From Siphonodentalium dalli (taxonomy: Eukaryota > Mollusca > Scaphopoda > Gadilida > Siphonodentaliidae): DNA of 64,000 bases. This document shows positions 1 to 13,416 of this stretch, piece after piece. The position numbers and the translations under genes were made by a program. Below the pieces are notes generated by a model that ran no database searches, was not told the origin of the DNA, and was given only the letters and a program-made list of their open reading frames with translations. The stretch spans positions 78,084,705-78,148,704 of the forward strand of contig CP136067.1 of the NCBI GenBank assembly GCA_032622095.1, read 5' to 3'. Within the stretch, counting starts at the first letter, position 1; each line of letters opens with the position of its first letter.

Positions 1-3000
1 TTCTTCTGCTACATTATACCCATGGGACGCATCATGGACACTCTGTGAAATGAATTTCGATGCTGCTGACAGTAAGATTTATGTGGAAGTCTCAAGAAAG
101 GATCCGGACGGATTTCTGAACGCTTGTCAATAACTCGAGAAATGTTTCCTTGATATAAGGCAATGGATAAGCAGATTTAATTTAATCTTAATGACGACAA
201 GTCGGAGTTCTTATAGTTCTTGGTTCCAAACATTCACTCTATGAACCCCGAAACTCAAGACGATGTGTATCTTTCAGCATTATACTTGGCGAGAGCGACA
301 TACCCTCAACCGATTATTTAAGAAATGGTGGCTTTCTTTAACGGCACAATGTTATAACACCTTACATGTGTCTTATTGTCATCGTCGATGTCGTAGAAGG
401 GTGCGTTGTCGTTTATTGGAAAGTGAAATGACTGATCAATGATCAAGTTAGTAAGTTTCAATGTTAATATAACTATATGCTGATTAATATATTTTAGCAA
501 GTTGATCTACCAACACCATGTTGATCAAGCATGAAGATAAGTTCGTTGATGAAGCTAGATCTTAAGTTGATCAGTAAAGTTGACTAATTTGATGATTCAA
601 GTTGGCTAAGTTTATTAATCAAAGTATGTTAACTAATTAAAGCCACTTCGCGGTTTGCGCTCCAAAATACACCTAATAATATTCGATTTTGAATTTTTTC
701 CCTGTGTCGAATTAGGTCTGTAAATACTTGCACTACCTTCTATATATGATCATTATATATAGCCGAGTTGGTTACTCGAGATAGTTAAGTTGATTAACCA
801 AGTTAATAAGTCGAGTAACGATTAATTAAATCGCATATGCATGGTGGTAGTATCGTGCTGTAGAATATATGGCCTGTCAAGTTAAAAATCCCATGTTGTC
901 CATCACATGGTGAGCGAGATCCATACACAACAGTTGAACATGCAGTTTCTCTTAATCTGTGTGGTGATGAGCTCTAGGGATCAGCGACATTTAAAAAACA
1001 GTTATGGTCGTATATAAATACAGGTCATCAAACTTGGTATAACTCGTGAAATTTGAACCCCTTCTTTACTGAATGAAGTCTCCCCATTAGCTGTATATAC
1101 AAGAATATATTGGAATGGTATATTAGTCACTTGGCTGGGTTGTCCGGAAATATTAGCAGACGACGACAGACAGACACACATAATACAAGAGCAGCATGCC
1201 GTGGATCCACTCCATTGGTGGGAAATGCTCAGATAATAATAAATTTGGCAAACATCATATATGGCCGATTCTTGAACTTATTATATGCACATTTCCTAAG
1301 GGAACCAGTCAGCATTTAGTGAAGAAATTGTTAATGTTGCTGTATGCCAGCCATCTTCCTGGTCTTTATACATTGTATATAAGTTATACGCCGGCCCACT
1401 GAATTAAGATTAGAAACTATACTTTGAGATGTTTTGAGTCCACATATGCAAATATCCATAGACGAGTTAATATGTTGGTCTAACCATGCTTGGTTTATTC
1501 AGATATTTGTTTTTATGTGGGAATACGATGTCCTCTATATATGGTTTCCCAAGATCTTAAGTTATTTTTACCCATATCTGGTTGTTTCCAAAACAAACAA
1601 AAAAACGTCTATTTGATCTCTACAGAAAGTCCGAAGGTCCAAAGCTTCACAACATATTTTATTCGCATTAGTCAGCAATTTCGCATTGCACACGCACCAA
1701 GGGTGCACACTCGCCCAGGATACACCAGCATACTTAATTATTCAAGGTATCGTTGAATAATGTGAATATAAACATTTTATGTGGGACGACTTAATATATT
1801 CGGTCAAATATTGACGCAATGGAGCGACTATCTCGTGAAATAAATCACGAATCACGATAAATAGATAAGGAAACCACGACTATATTTTTCATATTTCTAT
1901 CTCGGCGAAGGAATATCATGGAACAGAGTCATCTAGCGTTATAATCAGTTCCATCCCGACGCTTCATGTCGGCATTTTTTATCAGAAAATCACTTCTATC
2001 GTGTCTAGTGGTGATGGATGTAATCTGTACTGTTATAAAACGATCTCTGGGTTGTAAGAAGATATATTGGGCATAAGAATGAGCTATTTGTTCTCGGAGA
2101 TACAAACGAGAAATACTCATCAAGGGTAATAACTCGTGGGTACTTATCTCTCATCGTGCAGACGATATGATATTCTAATATTGATAGAAGCCCCTTCATT
2201 TCTCGAGTTGACATATGGTCTCAGTTGCCTCCTCCTTGGTATAATTGACGAACCATCATTGCGTAACCAATGCGAAACATATCAGGAACATGCGAACATG
2301 TGTCTCCATGATTTTCCCATTTCTTCTCCGAACTCCTAAATCAAAGTAATGGCACACCATTTATACAGCTAATGCGTTTTTCCAAAATAGATTTAACGGC
2401 TTCAATAGTATGTAATGATTTTCGGCAACGTATAATGGGCCTTGTATACAAAACGTGGTATAATATATTCACAAATTTCAAATTTACTGTCTTTCGGTAG
2501 CTGAGTTTTATACCCGTTTTATTGTATTTTTATGATATTTTACGAGCTGGCGTTTGGCTGGGTGATTGTCGATCGCACCATCACGTGTGCAATTTAATCA
2601 TAGATAGAATCGTCCGGGGTTAACATTTACGAGGTCCTTAAATCATAGTATTAATGGAAATTTGTCCCGACTGCAAAAAGCCATAGACGTTTAAATGTTG
2701 GGCGATTGTTTTGATCGCTGGGTCTGTCAGACTGATGCGGTCTTCGGAAGTGGTAAGACCCTGGTGCAAGATTGTCCCGGATTGGAGTATGTGCTTTGTG
2801 ATAGTTTGATAATTTTCCGCTGTTGGTTTTAATTCCTCCATACGTTAACCGGACTTAATATGTATTCCCGGATGTGGATCACCAAGGTGGAAACGGATAC
2901 GGTACACACCGAACACGGATAAACTTACCCAGAATGAGCTGAAGGGTTTCTAAACGAACATAAGAAGAAACCATTCAAAGACGGATATTCGGAACCACAC

Positions 3001-5105
3001 TCACTCAATTGCGAGAGGATGTAAATGCATATTAATCTTCGAGAAATGGAGTCAGTATTATGGTTGTCATAAGGTTATATAGGTTGTGATCAAAAAGGTT
3101 TGCGTAATTTGGGTCACACTGAACCCCGACAAGGCGATCTCGAACATACTTTCCTATTTCAGCGTCCATGGTTTGAAGGATGAAGTATAGTGGGGACTTG
3201 GTTCTTGTATGCGGAACATGCACGGAACGTTATAGACGGAGATATGGCGCGAAGCCAAAACTTGCCACGAGACGCTACTCGCATCCTATATATATGTAAA
3301 TAAAATGCTGCCGCAATTCAGAGAATAGGTGCCTGATTGAAAATAGCTCTGGTGATGGTAAGATATGGGAGTATGGATTCGCTCTATCCAAAGTGGAGAT
3401 TAGTGATATCGAACAATTCGTAAAAAAAATAATTATCAACGTTTGCATATGATTTAAAAACAAACAATATGTGGACATTTGATAAAAATAAATAGCAATA
3501 AACCTGCATAGTAATAATTATATAGTTATATGTGAAAATAGTGTTGCTATATAGCTATTGTTTAAAATTTGGGAAATAATTGAAATTTCGAGAGTTTCAA
3601 AAAAGTGCACTCCCTCTATATAGCACGTGAGTATAATCAGTTTCAAAAAATTAATAATATACCATACAAGTAATCGTCTTTGAATTCAAACATTATTATA
3701 ACAACGAATATTGCCGAAAATGGCGAGTAGTAAAATTAGTGTTTCTGCACGTGTTATGGTTGTAAACATACTAAATGAACTCAGTAATCATTCATTTAAT
3801 ATTTTCGCTTCCAGATTCCGGCTATAAAAATGGTTAGCTTTGTTGAATACTCGATCATAAAACTCAACCCCTCACATTTCATGAATTGCGTTTATTATTC
3901 CTATTAGTTAACTGTGTTTATTGTTCCCGTAATTGTGTCTATTTTATGTGTACATATTAAGGATATATTGTGGACTTACTTCACTAATTAAACCGACAAG
4001 TTAGTAACCAAACATTACCCCCCCCCCCCTGGAAGATTATATAGCAATAAACTAAGATTATCTAAAATTCCAACCACATCGACCCTGTCCTTTCAGAGAA
4101 CACAATGTTTGAACTTTCCGCACAAATGTAAATATTTACTACTTTATCCTGTACGATTTATAGGGCATAAACATTACAAGGATTCCATCTACAATAGTCA
4201 CTGCATGTAATTCGTTTAGAAGAATTATGATGTGTTCTGCCTATTTTTATATAAAATTTATGAACATATTTTTAATGATTCTTTGTTATTTCGTTCTGAA
4301 CTCGTCGGCGGAGTGTTTCACATCACTTTAAATTTCGATTTGGATTAAGTCACTTAAAGACAGTCGAGTTCATGCTCATCTCCAATCAGGTTGATTCCGT
4401 TGATATGATATTATCGCATTGTCGTCATTAATACAATTCATATCGAAACCGCGGGTCGCTCTAAATCCGGAAATTTGCTTTAAACTTCTCAGATAATTAT
4501 ATACTTTATCTCCTTTAGATATTTGCATTCACTATAAATAAACCTCTAGTTACGACCAAAAAAATACATTTTATAAAGTTTAATAGGTCATCTATGCATA
4601 TTTTGGAATTACATATAAAACAGTATATACGGAGAGAAAAACACCCATAACTAACTAACCTATCGATATTCAGATTGTACATACTCTGATGTAAATATCC
4701 AGCTGTCTTTAGAATTTATTTGAAAATAACTTAGATAAATGCTCTTTATTTTTACCATATCAGGAAATAAAATTATAAATGACGCTCTGCATTGTTCCAC
4801 GCTGTGCATAATTTCATTTTTCAGACTGTCACGAGACTTTTGTTGACATTACTTGTTTGAATTAAAATGTCAGAACTCACACGCGCATTATATTGCAGGC
4901 ATAAATATCAATTAAATTATTTGTCTATAACATTATTGTTATAATTGTTTGGTCCCCTCTAAACTACCGAAATATAAGGATACTTGCTGAAACAGGCTCC
5001 TTTTCCTTGATTCTGAAATAAGCCCATAGTGAGCTTATTGTTTTTTTTTTTTTATTAAAGTTAATTATTTAAATTTTTTAAAAACCGACGCCATGCATCA
5101 TACAT
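1..5105. other. AT-rich DNA with no recognisable gene
   Basis: No frame here is longer than about 90 codons, and none looked like a known family when read. The stretch holds short homopolymers (a run of about 12 C near 4019-4030, a T run near 5040) and a degenerate GTTGA/TTAAC-rich patch near the start. Around 4738-4765 there is a copy of the GCTCTTTATT...CCATATCAGGAAA module that recurs near 50237. I see no tRNA, terminal repeats or clear splice-bounded exon. It is probably intergenic or intronic, but that is inference. Confidence 0.5.
425..830. repeat. Degenerate AAGTTGATTAAC-like short repeats
   Basis: Variants of AAGTTGAT, AGTTGACTAA and AGTTAATAA recur irregularly through this stretch (for example near 443, 500, 555, 575, 600, 765 and 795). 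The spacing is not constant, so this is a decayed simple repeat or low-complexity tract rather than a clean satellite. Nothing else is visible in it. Confidence 0.35.
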
Positions 5106-5268
5106 CCTGTTCTCCTGAAACCAGGCACATTATCTGCTTATAATATAACTTGTTTTAGGTATAAATAATCTGCTTATAATCGCCTCATTTTTAGTCTATA
5201 ATGTGCTGAAAATGTGAACATTTTAGTCACATTACCAACTCATAATGAGGCGATTCTAAGCAGATTAT
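5106..5268 (+). mobile_element. Small TIR element (MITE-like), copy 1
   Basis: The core, 5165-5268 (104 bp), has roughly 24-bp terminal inverted repeats. The left arm reads ATAATCTGCTTATAATCGCC and the right arm reads GGCGATTCTAAGCAGATTAT. The reverse complement of 46702-46805 aligns along the whole core at the same length. Homology extends outward on the left through a second, subterminal GCACATTATCTGCTTATAAT (5125-5144) and a CCTGTT...GAAACC block, matched in copy 2 at 46827-46868. There is no coding capacity. The size, inverted ends and repeated occurrence fit a miniature non-autonomous DNA transposon. The target-site duplication is unclear, so the superfamily is unassigned. Confidence 0.75.
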
Positions 5269-5439
5269 GTGCGAACAATGACACAAATAAGCCAACTCCG
5301 CGCCAGTAACGGGTATGTATACGAGTCCATTATTTGCTTATTTCAGAATCAAATAATCACATTATGTACCTATTTCACATTATATGTGGCTTACGTGCGT
5401 ATTTTCACGAGGATATGTTGCATTATAACCTCCACCAGT

Positions 5440-5539
5440 GTACCCCGGGTCACCATACCGAATTTTGTTGCAATCGGTCGAGGGGTCTGGGAGTAAAATC
5501 ATAACAGACAGACATATCCTACTCTTTTATAAATATAGA
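5440..5539 (-). mobile_element. Helitron-like 5' end fragment
   Basis: Read on the plus strand this is an ATTTTGTTGCAATCGGTCGA block, then an ACAGACAGACA tract, then ACTCTTTTATAAATATAGA followed by T. On the minus strand it therefore begins TCTATATTTATAAAAGAG, the same TC-start, AT-rich design as the complete Helitrons in this window. A related fragment lies at 7660-7786. No hairpin-plus-CTAG end is found upstream, so this is a truncated copy or a different element with a convergent end. Confidence 0.45.
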
Positions 5540-6189
5540 TGACCGAGGATACCCCTCCCCCATATCGCACATTCAACTTGAACTATAAATGGGATGGCCC
5601 AACTATTAGACGACTGTGCTCAAAATGGATATTAAGGCCAGGGTGTAAAGTTCAACAGATAATGTACATCATATATAGGCTCCTAGCTCAATTCTAAATA
5701 TACTGTGCATTTACTGATTTTCGTGCGAAATTATATAATTAGGGCTATATCCGTCCGTCTGTCTGTCCGTCCGAACAAATCACATTGTAACTTGAGTGTT
5801 ATTATCGGATTGTGGTGTCCTTTGGTACAGTGATAGCACAGGTTGCGGAACAGGATACCCACATTTTACGGGTTTCTTCCATTATATATGTTTCTTTTAC
5901 CAGAGTATATACGGTCCTTGACTGGGTGTCGGGGCCATATGTCACGAATGACATTGCACTTGTTATATAACATATTACCATCTTCCACTATAATTTTGCC
6001 ATCTTTCGGATCTAACATGTTATTTTCTACACTAGAATCTATAACTGCAATTTTCGCGTTAAATTCACCGGTAAACGTCCCAAAATCACACCAGACATCC
6101 TAATCTTAACAGATCAAGTTCGAATTTTGGTCATGGTCCGGTGATCTTTGGCGGAGTTGTGTCCCATGTTCTCCCCGAAAAAAAAATGT

Positions 6190-6875
6190 TTTAGTGGACT
6201 ATTGTAATGAGCGGCATGTGTGTCCGTCTTAGTGTCCGTCTTAGTGTCCGTCCGAAACGTTTAAATATCTGGGCTATATCGTGTATTGTATAGTATATAT
6301 CCGACAACATTTTATGAAGCTTGGTATGTGTCATTCGTATGGGTATAGGTCCAGATCGAATTTGGATCCGATCCGAAATTTCTGGCAGATTTGTGCCCCT
6401 TTTCGACTTAGAAGTTGCTGATATCTTGTTGTCTGGATGATAACTCAAGTGATGATTATCCAATATAGCTTTCAAATTACCCAATGGCTTTAAATTTTTT
6501 ATGTGGATTAATCACAATTTCTGACTGAGATATGCCCGTTTTTACTTAGAACTTGCAGATTATTCTGGTATCTAGTTATGTGTTTAATAACAACATAGAC
6601 AGTTGCAAGCAAAGTTTGATTCAATGACTGTTCCCATGGGCATACTTCATTTCTAAAAAAAAGTCACCGGTCGAACAGAGCGAGCTTATTCGCAGGACGT
6701 GTGACCTAGCGACCTTTCGTTCAACTTAGATATATCTAAAGTTGTTGGTTGTCCGGATGATAACTTGAGAGCAATATTGAACAGAATTTCTTGGTTTGGT
6801 TTAATACAATTCAAACATTGAGCAATATTGAACAGAATTTCTTGGTTTGGTCTATTACAATTTAGACTAAATCAT
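6190..6875. repeat. Degenerate interspersed repeat with a 51-bp tandem duplication
   Basis: Similar phrases recur in this stretch: GTTGTC(C/T)GGATGATAACT near 6425 and 6750, and CGACTTAGAAG / ACTTAGAACTTGC near 6405 and 6545. This points to two or more overlapping decayed copies of one repeat. At 6771-6872 a 51-bp unit beginning GCAATATTGAACAGAATTTC occurs twice in tandem (second copy near 6822). A GTGTCCGTCTTA unit is repeated near 6220-6255. No coding function is inferred. Confidence 0.5.
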
Positions 6876-7659
6876 ATGTGCATGATGGCCATCCGACACT
6901 GAATAAAAGGTTGTCGAAGGGTCCTGTTTCGGCAAGTATATATATATATATATAGACTAGATGAAACTGCATGGTTACATTTGGGAGCCTTTATTCAGCG
7001 GCGTAGTTTCCTTCGACGTAAACCATGCATGCAGCTAGATAAATAGGTTGGGATAATGCTGTTTGACGTCGAAGGCCCGTGTATATGTCTTTCTGTATCG
7101 GGGTTTAGCGTTGTTGACCCGCTCACCTAAAATCTCCAATAACTGTAATAAAATGTCATAATTGTGATGTAATGTGAAACATATATTTTATCACATTGTT
7201 TGCATAAATACGAACGTGTGCATTGAATATAAACAAACGTAGGTTACTCGTAATCATGCGGCATATTCTATGCGGAAATGTACATGAATGTTAGATTATA
7301 ATACATCAATATGACCGTAAAAGGTCATCTTTCTGGTATATATACTATAATGTATTGGTTTATATGGTAAAATCCATTAAAACTGACAAAAACGTTCGCC
7401 ACTGGATCTGGGCGCAAAGTCTGCTATAGAAATATATATACACGGAGCTTCGACGTAAAACAGCATTATCCCAACCGATTTCACTTGCTGGTTTGTGTGG
7501 AAGGACACTTGAACTACGTAGGGCCCTGCGACCCCTGCTAAAAGGGGCCCGTGGCCGCACAATTTTTTTTATAGATTGAACTCCTTGCTCAATTTACGAA
7601 AATCATTTAAAAAAAATAAAAATAAATTTATTTTGTTCAAATCAAAGTTTTTAAAAACT

Positions 7660-7786
7660 AACGGCGTTGTTTAACCCCGATCCATCTCAATTAATTTTAT
7701 TGAAATCGGTCAAGGGGTATGGGGGGGGGGAATCGCGAACAGACAGGCCGACATATATATCCTGCTCTTTTATGTAAATATGTATT
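7660..7786 (-). mobile_element. Helitron-like 5' end fragment (second copy)
   Basis: The block shares with 5440-5539 the sequence TTGAAATCGGTCAAGGGGTA, then a GAACAGACAGGCCGACATA tract, then TCCTGCTCTTTTATGTAAAT. A G run near 7722 lies between these parts. The 3' hairpin and CTAG end are missing. It is a decayed, truncated copy of the same family. Confidence 0.4.
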
Positions 7787-7790
7787 TCGT

Positions 7791-10412
7791 GAGTTGAATG
7801 GGGCCGGTATACATATGGCTTATTGTATTTGACGTATCCAGTGGTTACCATATTTCACTTGGACGCGTCATTGTGAATACATACAATAGATATTTTTTGC
7901 ATAGGCGTATCGTGTTTACGGGTGCATGTGTATCCCGATGACCGAGCATGTCGCTGCTTGATATACCGACTATACAGTGTGAAGTTGTGAACATAATCTC
8001 TTGATATTTGGTATGTGGTTCACTTTTGAGAACATGCAGGTCATCGTCAAGTTGGAATAATAATTTGACTTCTTTGTCCTTAAAAAAAGACAACGCCACA
8101 CGTCCTACACCCCTTTTGGAGGACGTGTGATAAGAGACCATTTATTTTTTGCGAATTACAGTTTTTAAAAAAACACTACACCGTGTGCAGCTCGTAACTC
8201 CGAAAATATATTATGAAATCAGTGTCAACAGAGTCAGGATTCATGCAGACGGAGGCCTCTCACTTTGATAGAACATGTTTGTGTAGTTCTGGTTTCTTCT
8301 GAATATTGTACTATATATATGGTTCGGTTTTGAGTGGTTAGCATGCAGTTGTATACAATGATCTTATTTCGTACGTTGTGCATGCCTTCTGAATACCATC
8401 ATGTATATATAGCATTTACAGCATGGGTGTTACTTCAAATCCCGAATAAATCGATTGCGATTCCTCGGACAGGTAGCATCGACAGTTTGCATCATTGGTG
8501 ACGGATTCGTGTCAAATGCTTGAAGGCTACAGACTACAACAATGTACAACAATGTCATCTAAACTGAATTGCCTGGAAATGTACAAGTGTAGCTTAAGTC
8601 GCGCCATTATAACTTTGTATCACACAACGTCGACATATAAATATATACATAAATTGTTGACTTCCCATACTTTAAAGTGCTGTATAATGCATGCATAACA
8701 TAACGCTTTAATTGTAGACATAAGATATTAAAGCTATATCCCCGCCATGTAATATACTTGCCATCGAAGGAAGCCCATGCAAGTCACAATGCTGCGCCGG
8801 TGCTTTTGCGTTGTTGTGCATGGCCATAACAAGGCACGTAGAAATATACGGGCGACCCTCAGGCGACAGTCGTTCACAGTAAAACAAGAGCCTTTGGACT
8901 CGCTGCACATTGCATGCATATAAAGGTTCGCGTTGATGCGAAAAATATTAAAGCTGAGAAATAGTAATAAATATTTAATTACGAAAAATATTCTAAGTGT
9001 TAATTACTCCAGCCGAGGTGCGAATGTGCAAGTTAGTAATTATCTGCTTGGCTCGAGGAAATGAGATCATATTTGATGCACTGAATGCAGAGCAAGCCAG
9101 AAGCAATGGAATACAATAGGGCTTCCCAACACGGTATGTTCTCATGAGAGATGCCCGTTGCGTGTACACAGTTACAAGGCTGACTTCGAGGTTGGGCCAA
9201 TGGCGTTATTGCAGGGTCGTGTCTAGTTGGGTCTCCGCTGTAGTGTCCGATATTGATCGTTGGATAGCGATCACCTGCACGAAGAGCAAGTATATCCCGG
9301 TATCTATCACCTTATCCTCGATTGTCTTCTTGTCTTGTTATTCAGGACTTTTCCTTGTGTTGCTATTCTACATTTATAAATGTCTACCAATTCTGGTCTT
9401 CTCATGTTTTCAAATTCCTCACGCTCTTGGTATCTGCATGTGTCTGCTATTGTTATCATTAACGTGTATGGTATGTGTCACTTTCGATACCTTCATATGA
9501 TTCCGTGCACAGTGCATATATTCACGCACTAGACCGCCTAACCGTTACCGTAGCCCATGCTGGATAGCCATGCTCGTTTATGGCTCATTAACTAAAAATC
9601 GTGTAAATCACAACGTCTTAAAAGGACTTAGCTGAGCATCGCATGTCCCGTCGATCGCGGCCCCTTTACTCCATTGTCTCCGTCCGTTTACACCTGACAA
9701 CTTTTACTAGGAACTTGAATCGGCTCGTGTTGTTTATTGCCCTCCAACACAATGCTCTGACGATTCTTCGTTCACGTGGTTTGTTCGCTGGAGACCATTT
9801 AGTGGCGTTCTTATTGATAGGGGACTTCAAACAAGCCGCCAGTTGCCCTGGTACGATCGTTTAGCGAAAACAATATTTTTATTGGAATATTCAATATACA
9901 TAAAAATCACATCAACTATCGATGTTCTTGGATTCACAGGACGTGATTTATTTCTGGGTTGAGGAAGCATTAATCATAGAATATATAACGCGACATTCGT
10001 GGGATTTTGGGTTTCAAATTCACATCGAGTCACCAGTTTCAACCTGCGTATTTGTCTTGTTTTATTTTGAAATAATCCATATTTCTACGACAATACAATA
10101 AATATGGCCGTATACAATTTTGGTAACAATTTATCGAACAAAACTGTCTTGCTTATGTATGCTCTGTACTTTCTTGATGACCACAAATGCGTTATTCGAA
10201 TACAGTTTATACAAGATTTTCGACAAACGAGAAAATACAATTATTCAATTCTAATATAGTTTATACAAGTCGAATATAGTTTATACAAGATTTCGACAAA
10301 CGAGAAAATACAATTATACAATTCTATTGGCTCAATTCTATTTAACCTATATAATGGGCACATGAATGGTTAACAACATTCTTTTGTCAACGATAAATAA
10401 CTATATATAGAA
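7791..10412. other. Unassigned DNA between repeats
   Basis: No gene is recognised. There is a 10-bp perfect inverted repeat at 8097-8129 (CACACGTCCT / AGGACGTGTG, 13-nt loop). A plus-strand open frame at 9144-9500 is rich in hydrophobic residues but matches no family I recognise. The stretch around 9640-9860 is visibly richer in G and C than its surroundings. Near 10195-10320 the phrase TAGTTTATACAAGATTTTCGACAAACGAG is partly duplicated. Confidence 0.4.
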
Positions 10413-11080
10413 CTAGCCGATGAGCCCGACGTTGTCCGGGCTATTCAAAAAACAAATTTCAAGTCGATAGCTCCACCCGTTTCCGAGATCTCGTCTGCGC
10501 ATGCGCGAAGCTGGCGTCGCACGGGCTCGGCGACCCGATAAAATTCGTATCCGGGGCAAGATACATTCACATACCAAATTTCAAGTCGATAGCTCCACCC
10601 GTTTCCGATATCTCGTCTGCTCATGCGCGAAGCTGGCGTCGCACGGGCTCGGCGACCCGATAAAATTCGTATCCGGGGCAAGATACATATATATACCAAA
10701 TTTCAAGTCGATAGCTCCACCCGTTTCCGAGATCTCGTCTGCGCATGCGCGAAGCTGGCGTCGCACGGGCTCGGCGACCCGATAAAATTCGTATCCGGTG
10801 CAAGATACATTCACATAGCAAATTTCAAGTCGATAGCTCCACCCGTTTCCGATATCTCGTCTGCGCATGCGCGAAGCGGGCGCCGCACGGGCTCGCCAAT
10901 ACGACAACGTCCACCGTCTGGTCAAACTACACACACGTACCAAGTTTCGTCCCGATCGGTCGAGAATCGTAGATTTGTATAAATGACAAACATACAGACA
11001 AACATACAGACAAACATACAGACAAACATACAGACAAACATACAAACAAACAGACAGAGGTCTTCAAAATATATATGAGA
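10413..11080 (-). mobile_element. Non-autonomous Helitron, family A, copy A1
   Basis: On the minus strand the element starts TCTCATATATATTTTGAAGA and ends with the hairpin GCCCGGACAACGTCGGGC, the 7 nt TCATCGG, then CTAG. The flanking bases are A on the plus-strand left and T on the right, as expected for Helitron insertion between A and T with no target-site duplication. Inside are 122-bp tandem units, anchored at 10456, 10578, 10700 and 10822. The last unit diverges into a tail block (ACCAAGTTTCGTCCCGATCG...). A 12-bp microsatellite built on ACAAACATACAG follows at 10984-11055. There is no Rep/helicase coding, so it is non-autonomous. Confidence 0.85.
10984..11055 (+). repeat. (ACAAACATACAG)n microsatellite
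   Basis: About five to six copies of a 12-bp unit lie inside the 5' end (minus-strand sense) of Helitron A1. Equivalent but differently expanded ACAGACA/ACAAACA tracts occur at the same place in every family A copy, so this position expands repeatedly. Confidence 0.85.
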
Positions 11081-11627
11081 TAAACGTTTTTAGTATGTAT
11101 ATCATTATCAGTAAACTATGTCTCATGTCATTCAAGTTGTCCACCATCAATCACCCATCCACATTGTATTGTTGTACAATGTAATATATATTTGATTGGG
11201 AATAAATATTGGAAACTCATCAAAGGCGAACACTTGAACCCGTTTATAATCGGTGGTCGTTTGCTGCATTATGACGGCATCATATCCAAATACTTGGTAG
11301 AACAGCCTTTTTATGGAATAAATATATGAACAAGTGTAACCGAAAGATCCGCTTGAAGGGGATTATAGGTTATTTCTAACAACTGTCGAGCATGGGAAAC
11401 GAATAATTAGTACGTTATATGGTGTTAAGTCTATGTGTATATATATCTTTAGATATGTATTCGGGATACAAAATTACAACACACAATCTCATTCCTCATC
11501 GCATTGGCTTTGTTCTGTTGGAAATTCTAAAACAAAAACAAATATAGCCTACTAAATAGACCAGTATATGCTAAAAATGTCACTTTGTTATTAAAAAATT
11601 AGTAACGCAGCGGTTATTGACCATTTT

Positions 11628-12180
11628 TTAAAGGCACGGATTCGTTAAAGGTTATAATTTAGAATTAACAGTTACCAAATTATGAAATTAATAACAGTAT
11701 ATAATGATAGTATGGATGCGACATTTTCCACAAAACACACTCTGTCTGAGCCGAGCGTTTGTTGATATACAGCACATAAAGAGTGAGCGAAAAGCAAAAC
11801 ATTCAACACCTTGACATTTTTTTAGGAGAGTGATTCACGGTGACCATGCCATTCTACACTGAAATATTGATTGGCGAGCGCTATACCAGTATTTTGTAAA
11901 CAGCTTGGTGGCAATTTTAACAAAATTTCACTTAATGGGGTATCACCGGCGTTGAGTGTTTTGCTTATCGAATACTCTTTGCGTACTGAACTGTGAGATA
12001 TCATGGCTTTTGTTGACATAACACAGCGTCCGAACTTGGCAATACCATACTATTTAAGCGATATATATGATCGGTATAAGAAGTTTGTCTATATTTTAAC
12101 ATTCTCTCCGTTTATGGCGGATTTAACGGATGTGACTATTTTAACACAAATACCCGCCTCGAAGGAATTACTATCTTTAA
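11628..12180. mobile_element. TIR element, family D, copy D1
   Basis: It begins TTTAAAGGCACGGA and ends ...ACTATCTTTAA, giving imperfect inverted ends flanked by TTTAA. Large parts align with 13963-14585 in the same orientation: an AAAGAGT...GCAAAAC block, GTGATTCACGGTGACC versus TTGATTCACGGTGACC, the CAAATTTCACTTA block and a TGTCTATATTTTAA block near the right end. It has no coding capacity. It is probably a non-autonomous DNA transposon. TTAA-type ends suggest a piggyBac-like mechanism, but the terminal bases do not confirm it. Confidence 0.6.
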
Positions 12181-13416
12181 ATACTCGAAACTATACATAA
12201 ATGAATAGAACATTATTCGTGGAGTATTGCACTTGGCGTTTCGTTCCAAACATTTTTTTTTTTTTACACTCAAATGAAATAGAACATACATTGCATACAT
12301 ATATATATAGCTTTGGCAGAAGCGTACGTGTGTTTACCACTTTTAGTTTACTCTCCGCCATGACCATACAAACCGATTGGCTGGTTTAAAGCCCCAAGAA
12401 CTGATAGCAATACGTTATGTGGGACTTATTCCTCACGGAATTTGACATTGTCCCTAAAATGTATGAGGAACAGCCTCGCAAAGACTGCGACGTAATAAAT
12501 GTATCAAAAGTGTCAGATTTATCATTTACCCAGAATTTATTCTCATGGGTAGATAATGCGATTTTTATTATAAACATAGCTAGTTCTTTCCCGTAACGGC
12601 GTGCGACAACAGATAAGCACGGTATAGCGATAAATAAGGATAAACGGAACAAAAAGCTTTTCATTTTGTTTCTAAACATTCAGGGAGGACATATTTCTCG
12701 TGAGTTTTATACGAGCGGTCGTCTTTCTCAAACGGGATCATGCCAAGGATTGGTGTCGGCAGATTATGCTGAAGCGTATTTTATTGAGTTTTACGGTCGA
12801 ACCCATCGACATGACGGTTAAGTATCATCCTAGAGCATTTAAGGTCACACGGCTCATTTCGTAATTAACCCTCACGAACTAGCGCCTTTATACAGAACCC
12901 AGTATGCTATATACTCATATACTCGAAGAATACAAATGTGTCAGGACTGAGCTTGTGGATGGGCACCCGACACCAACAAAATCGAACTCAACACAGATTT
13001 ACTGCAATGATTTAACCTATAGTGTCATTTTAATAATCAAGGAGGAAATTAGTAAACAGGATCCATGATCCGATGATGTTGAGAACTATATATAGGATAT
13101 TGGTATATATATCTTGACTAAAACGTAGTATTCTAGTTATAGCCAGGTGCAGCCATGTATATATTTGTAACGTGTAACGTGTGCTGCCATTTCCAACAAA
13201 ATCCACCTGGCTCTTGTGACTCATGCCTACACGTACACTGTCAAACCGTTTATAAGTTTTGTGTCAACCGCGTAGCATTACGAAACGTGTAGCAAGGAAG
13301 AATAATCAAATATTCTGATAAGATCATATGTAGTGAGAAGTCAACGCTATATTTAGGCATTAGGAGAATATATATAGAACATAATGTGTAGGATTATGTT
13401 GTAAATGAAGCCAATT
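12181..13416. other. Unassigned AT-rich DNA
   Basis: No gene or repeat family is recognised. It holds a T run near 12250 and scattered TATATA tracts. Confidence 0.4.

Noticed and set aside
9144-9500. GPCR fragment suggested by DIDRWIAIT and following hydrophobic segments
   Set aside because: The conserved cysteine-to-arginine spacing of TM3 is wrong, and the expected TM4 tryptophan and flanking exons are absent. It is probably chance.
10413-10450. Hammerhead ribozyme in the CTAGCCGATGAGCCCG head
   Set aside because: GATGAG next to a stem resembles CUGAUGAG-stem-CGAAAC, but the required GAAA after stem II and a cleavage triplet are missing. The hairpin-7nt-CTAG geometry fits a Helitron end far better.
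10445-11045. Open frames of 75-154 codons over the 122-bp arrays (arginine-rich, RARRPDKIRIRGKIH-like), also at 30.9-33.4, 52.1-53.0 and 57.9-60.8 kb
   Set aside because: They appear in several frames on both strands because the repeat unit happens to lack stops. A 122-bp unit shifts the frame each time, and start and stop positions follow the array, not a gene.
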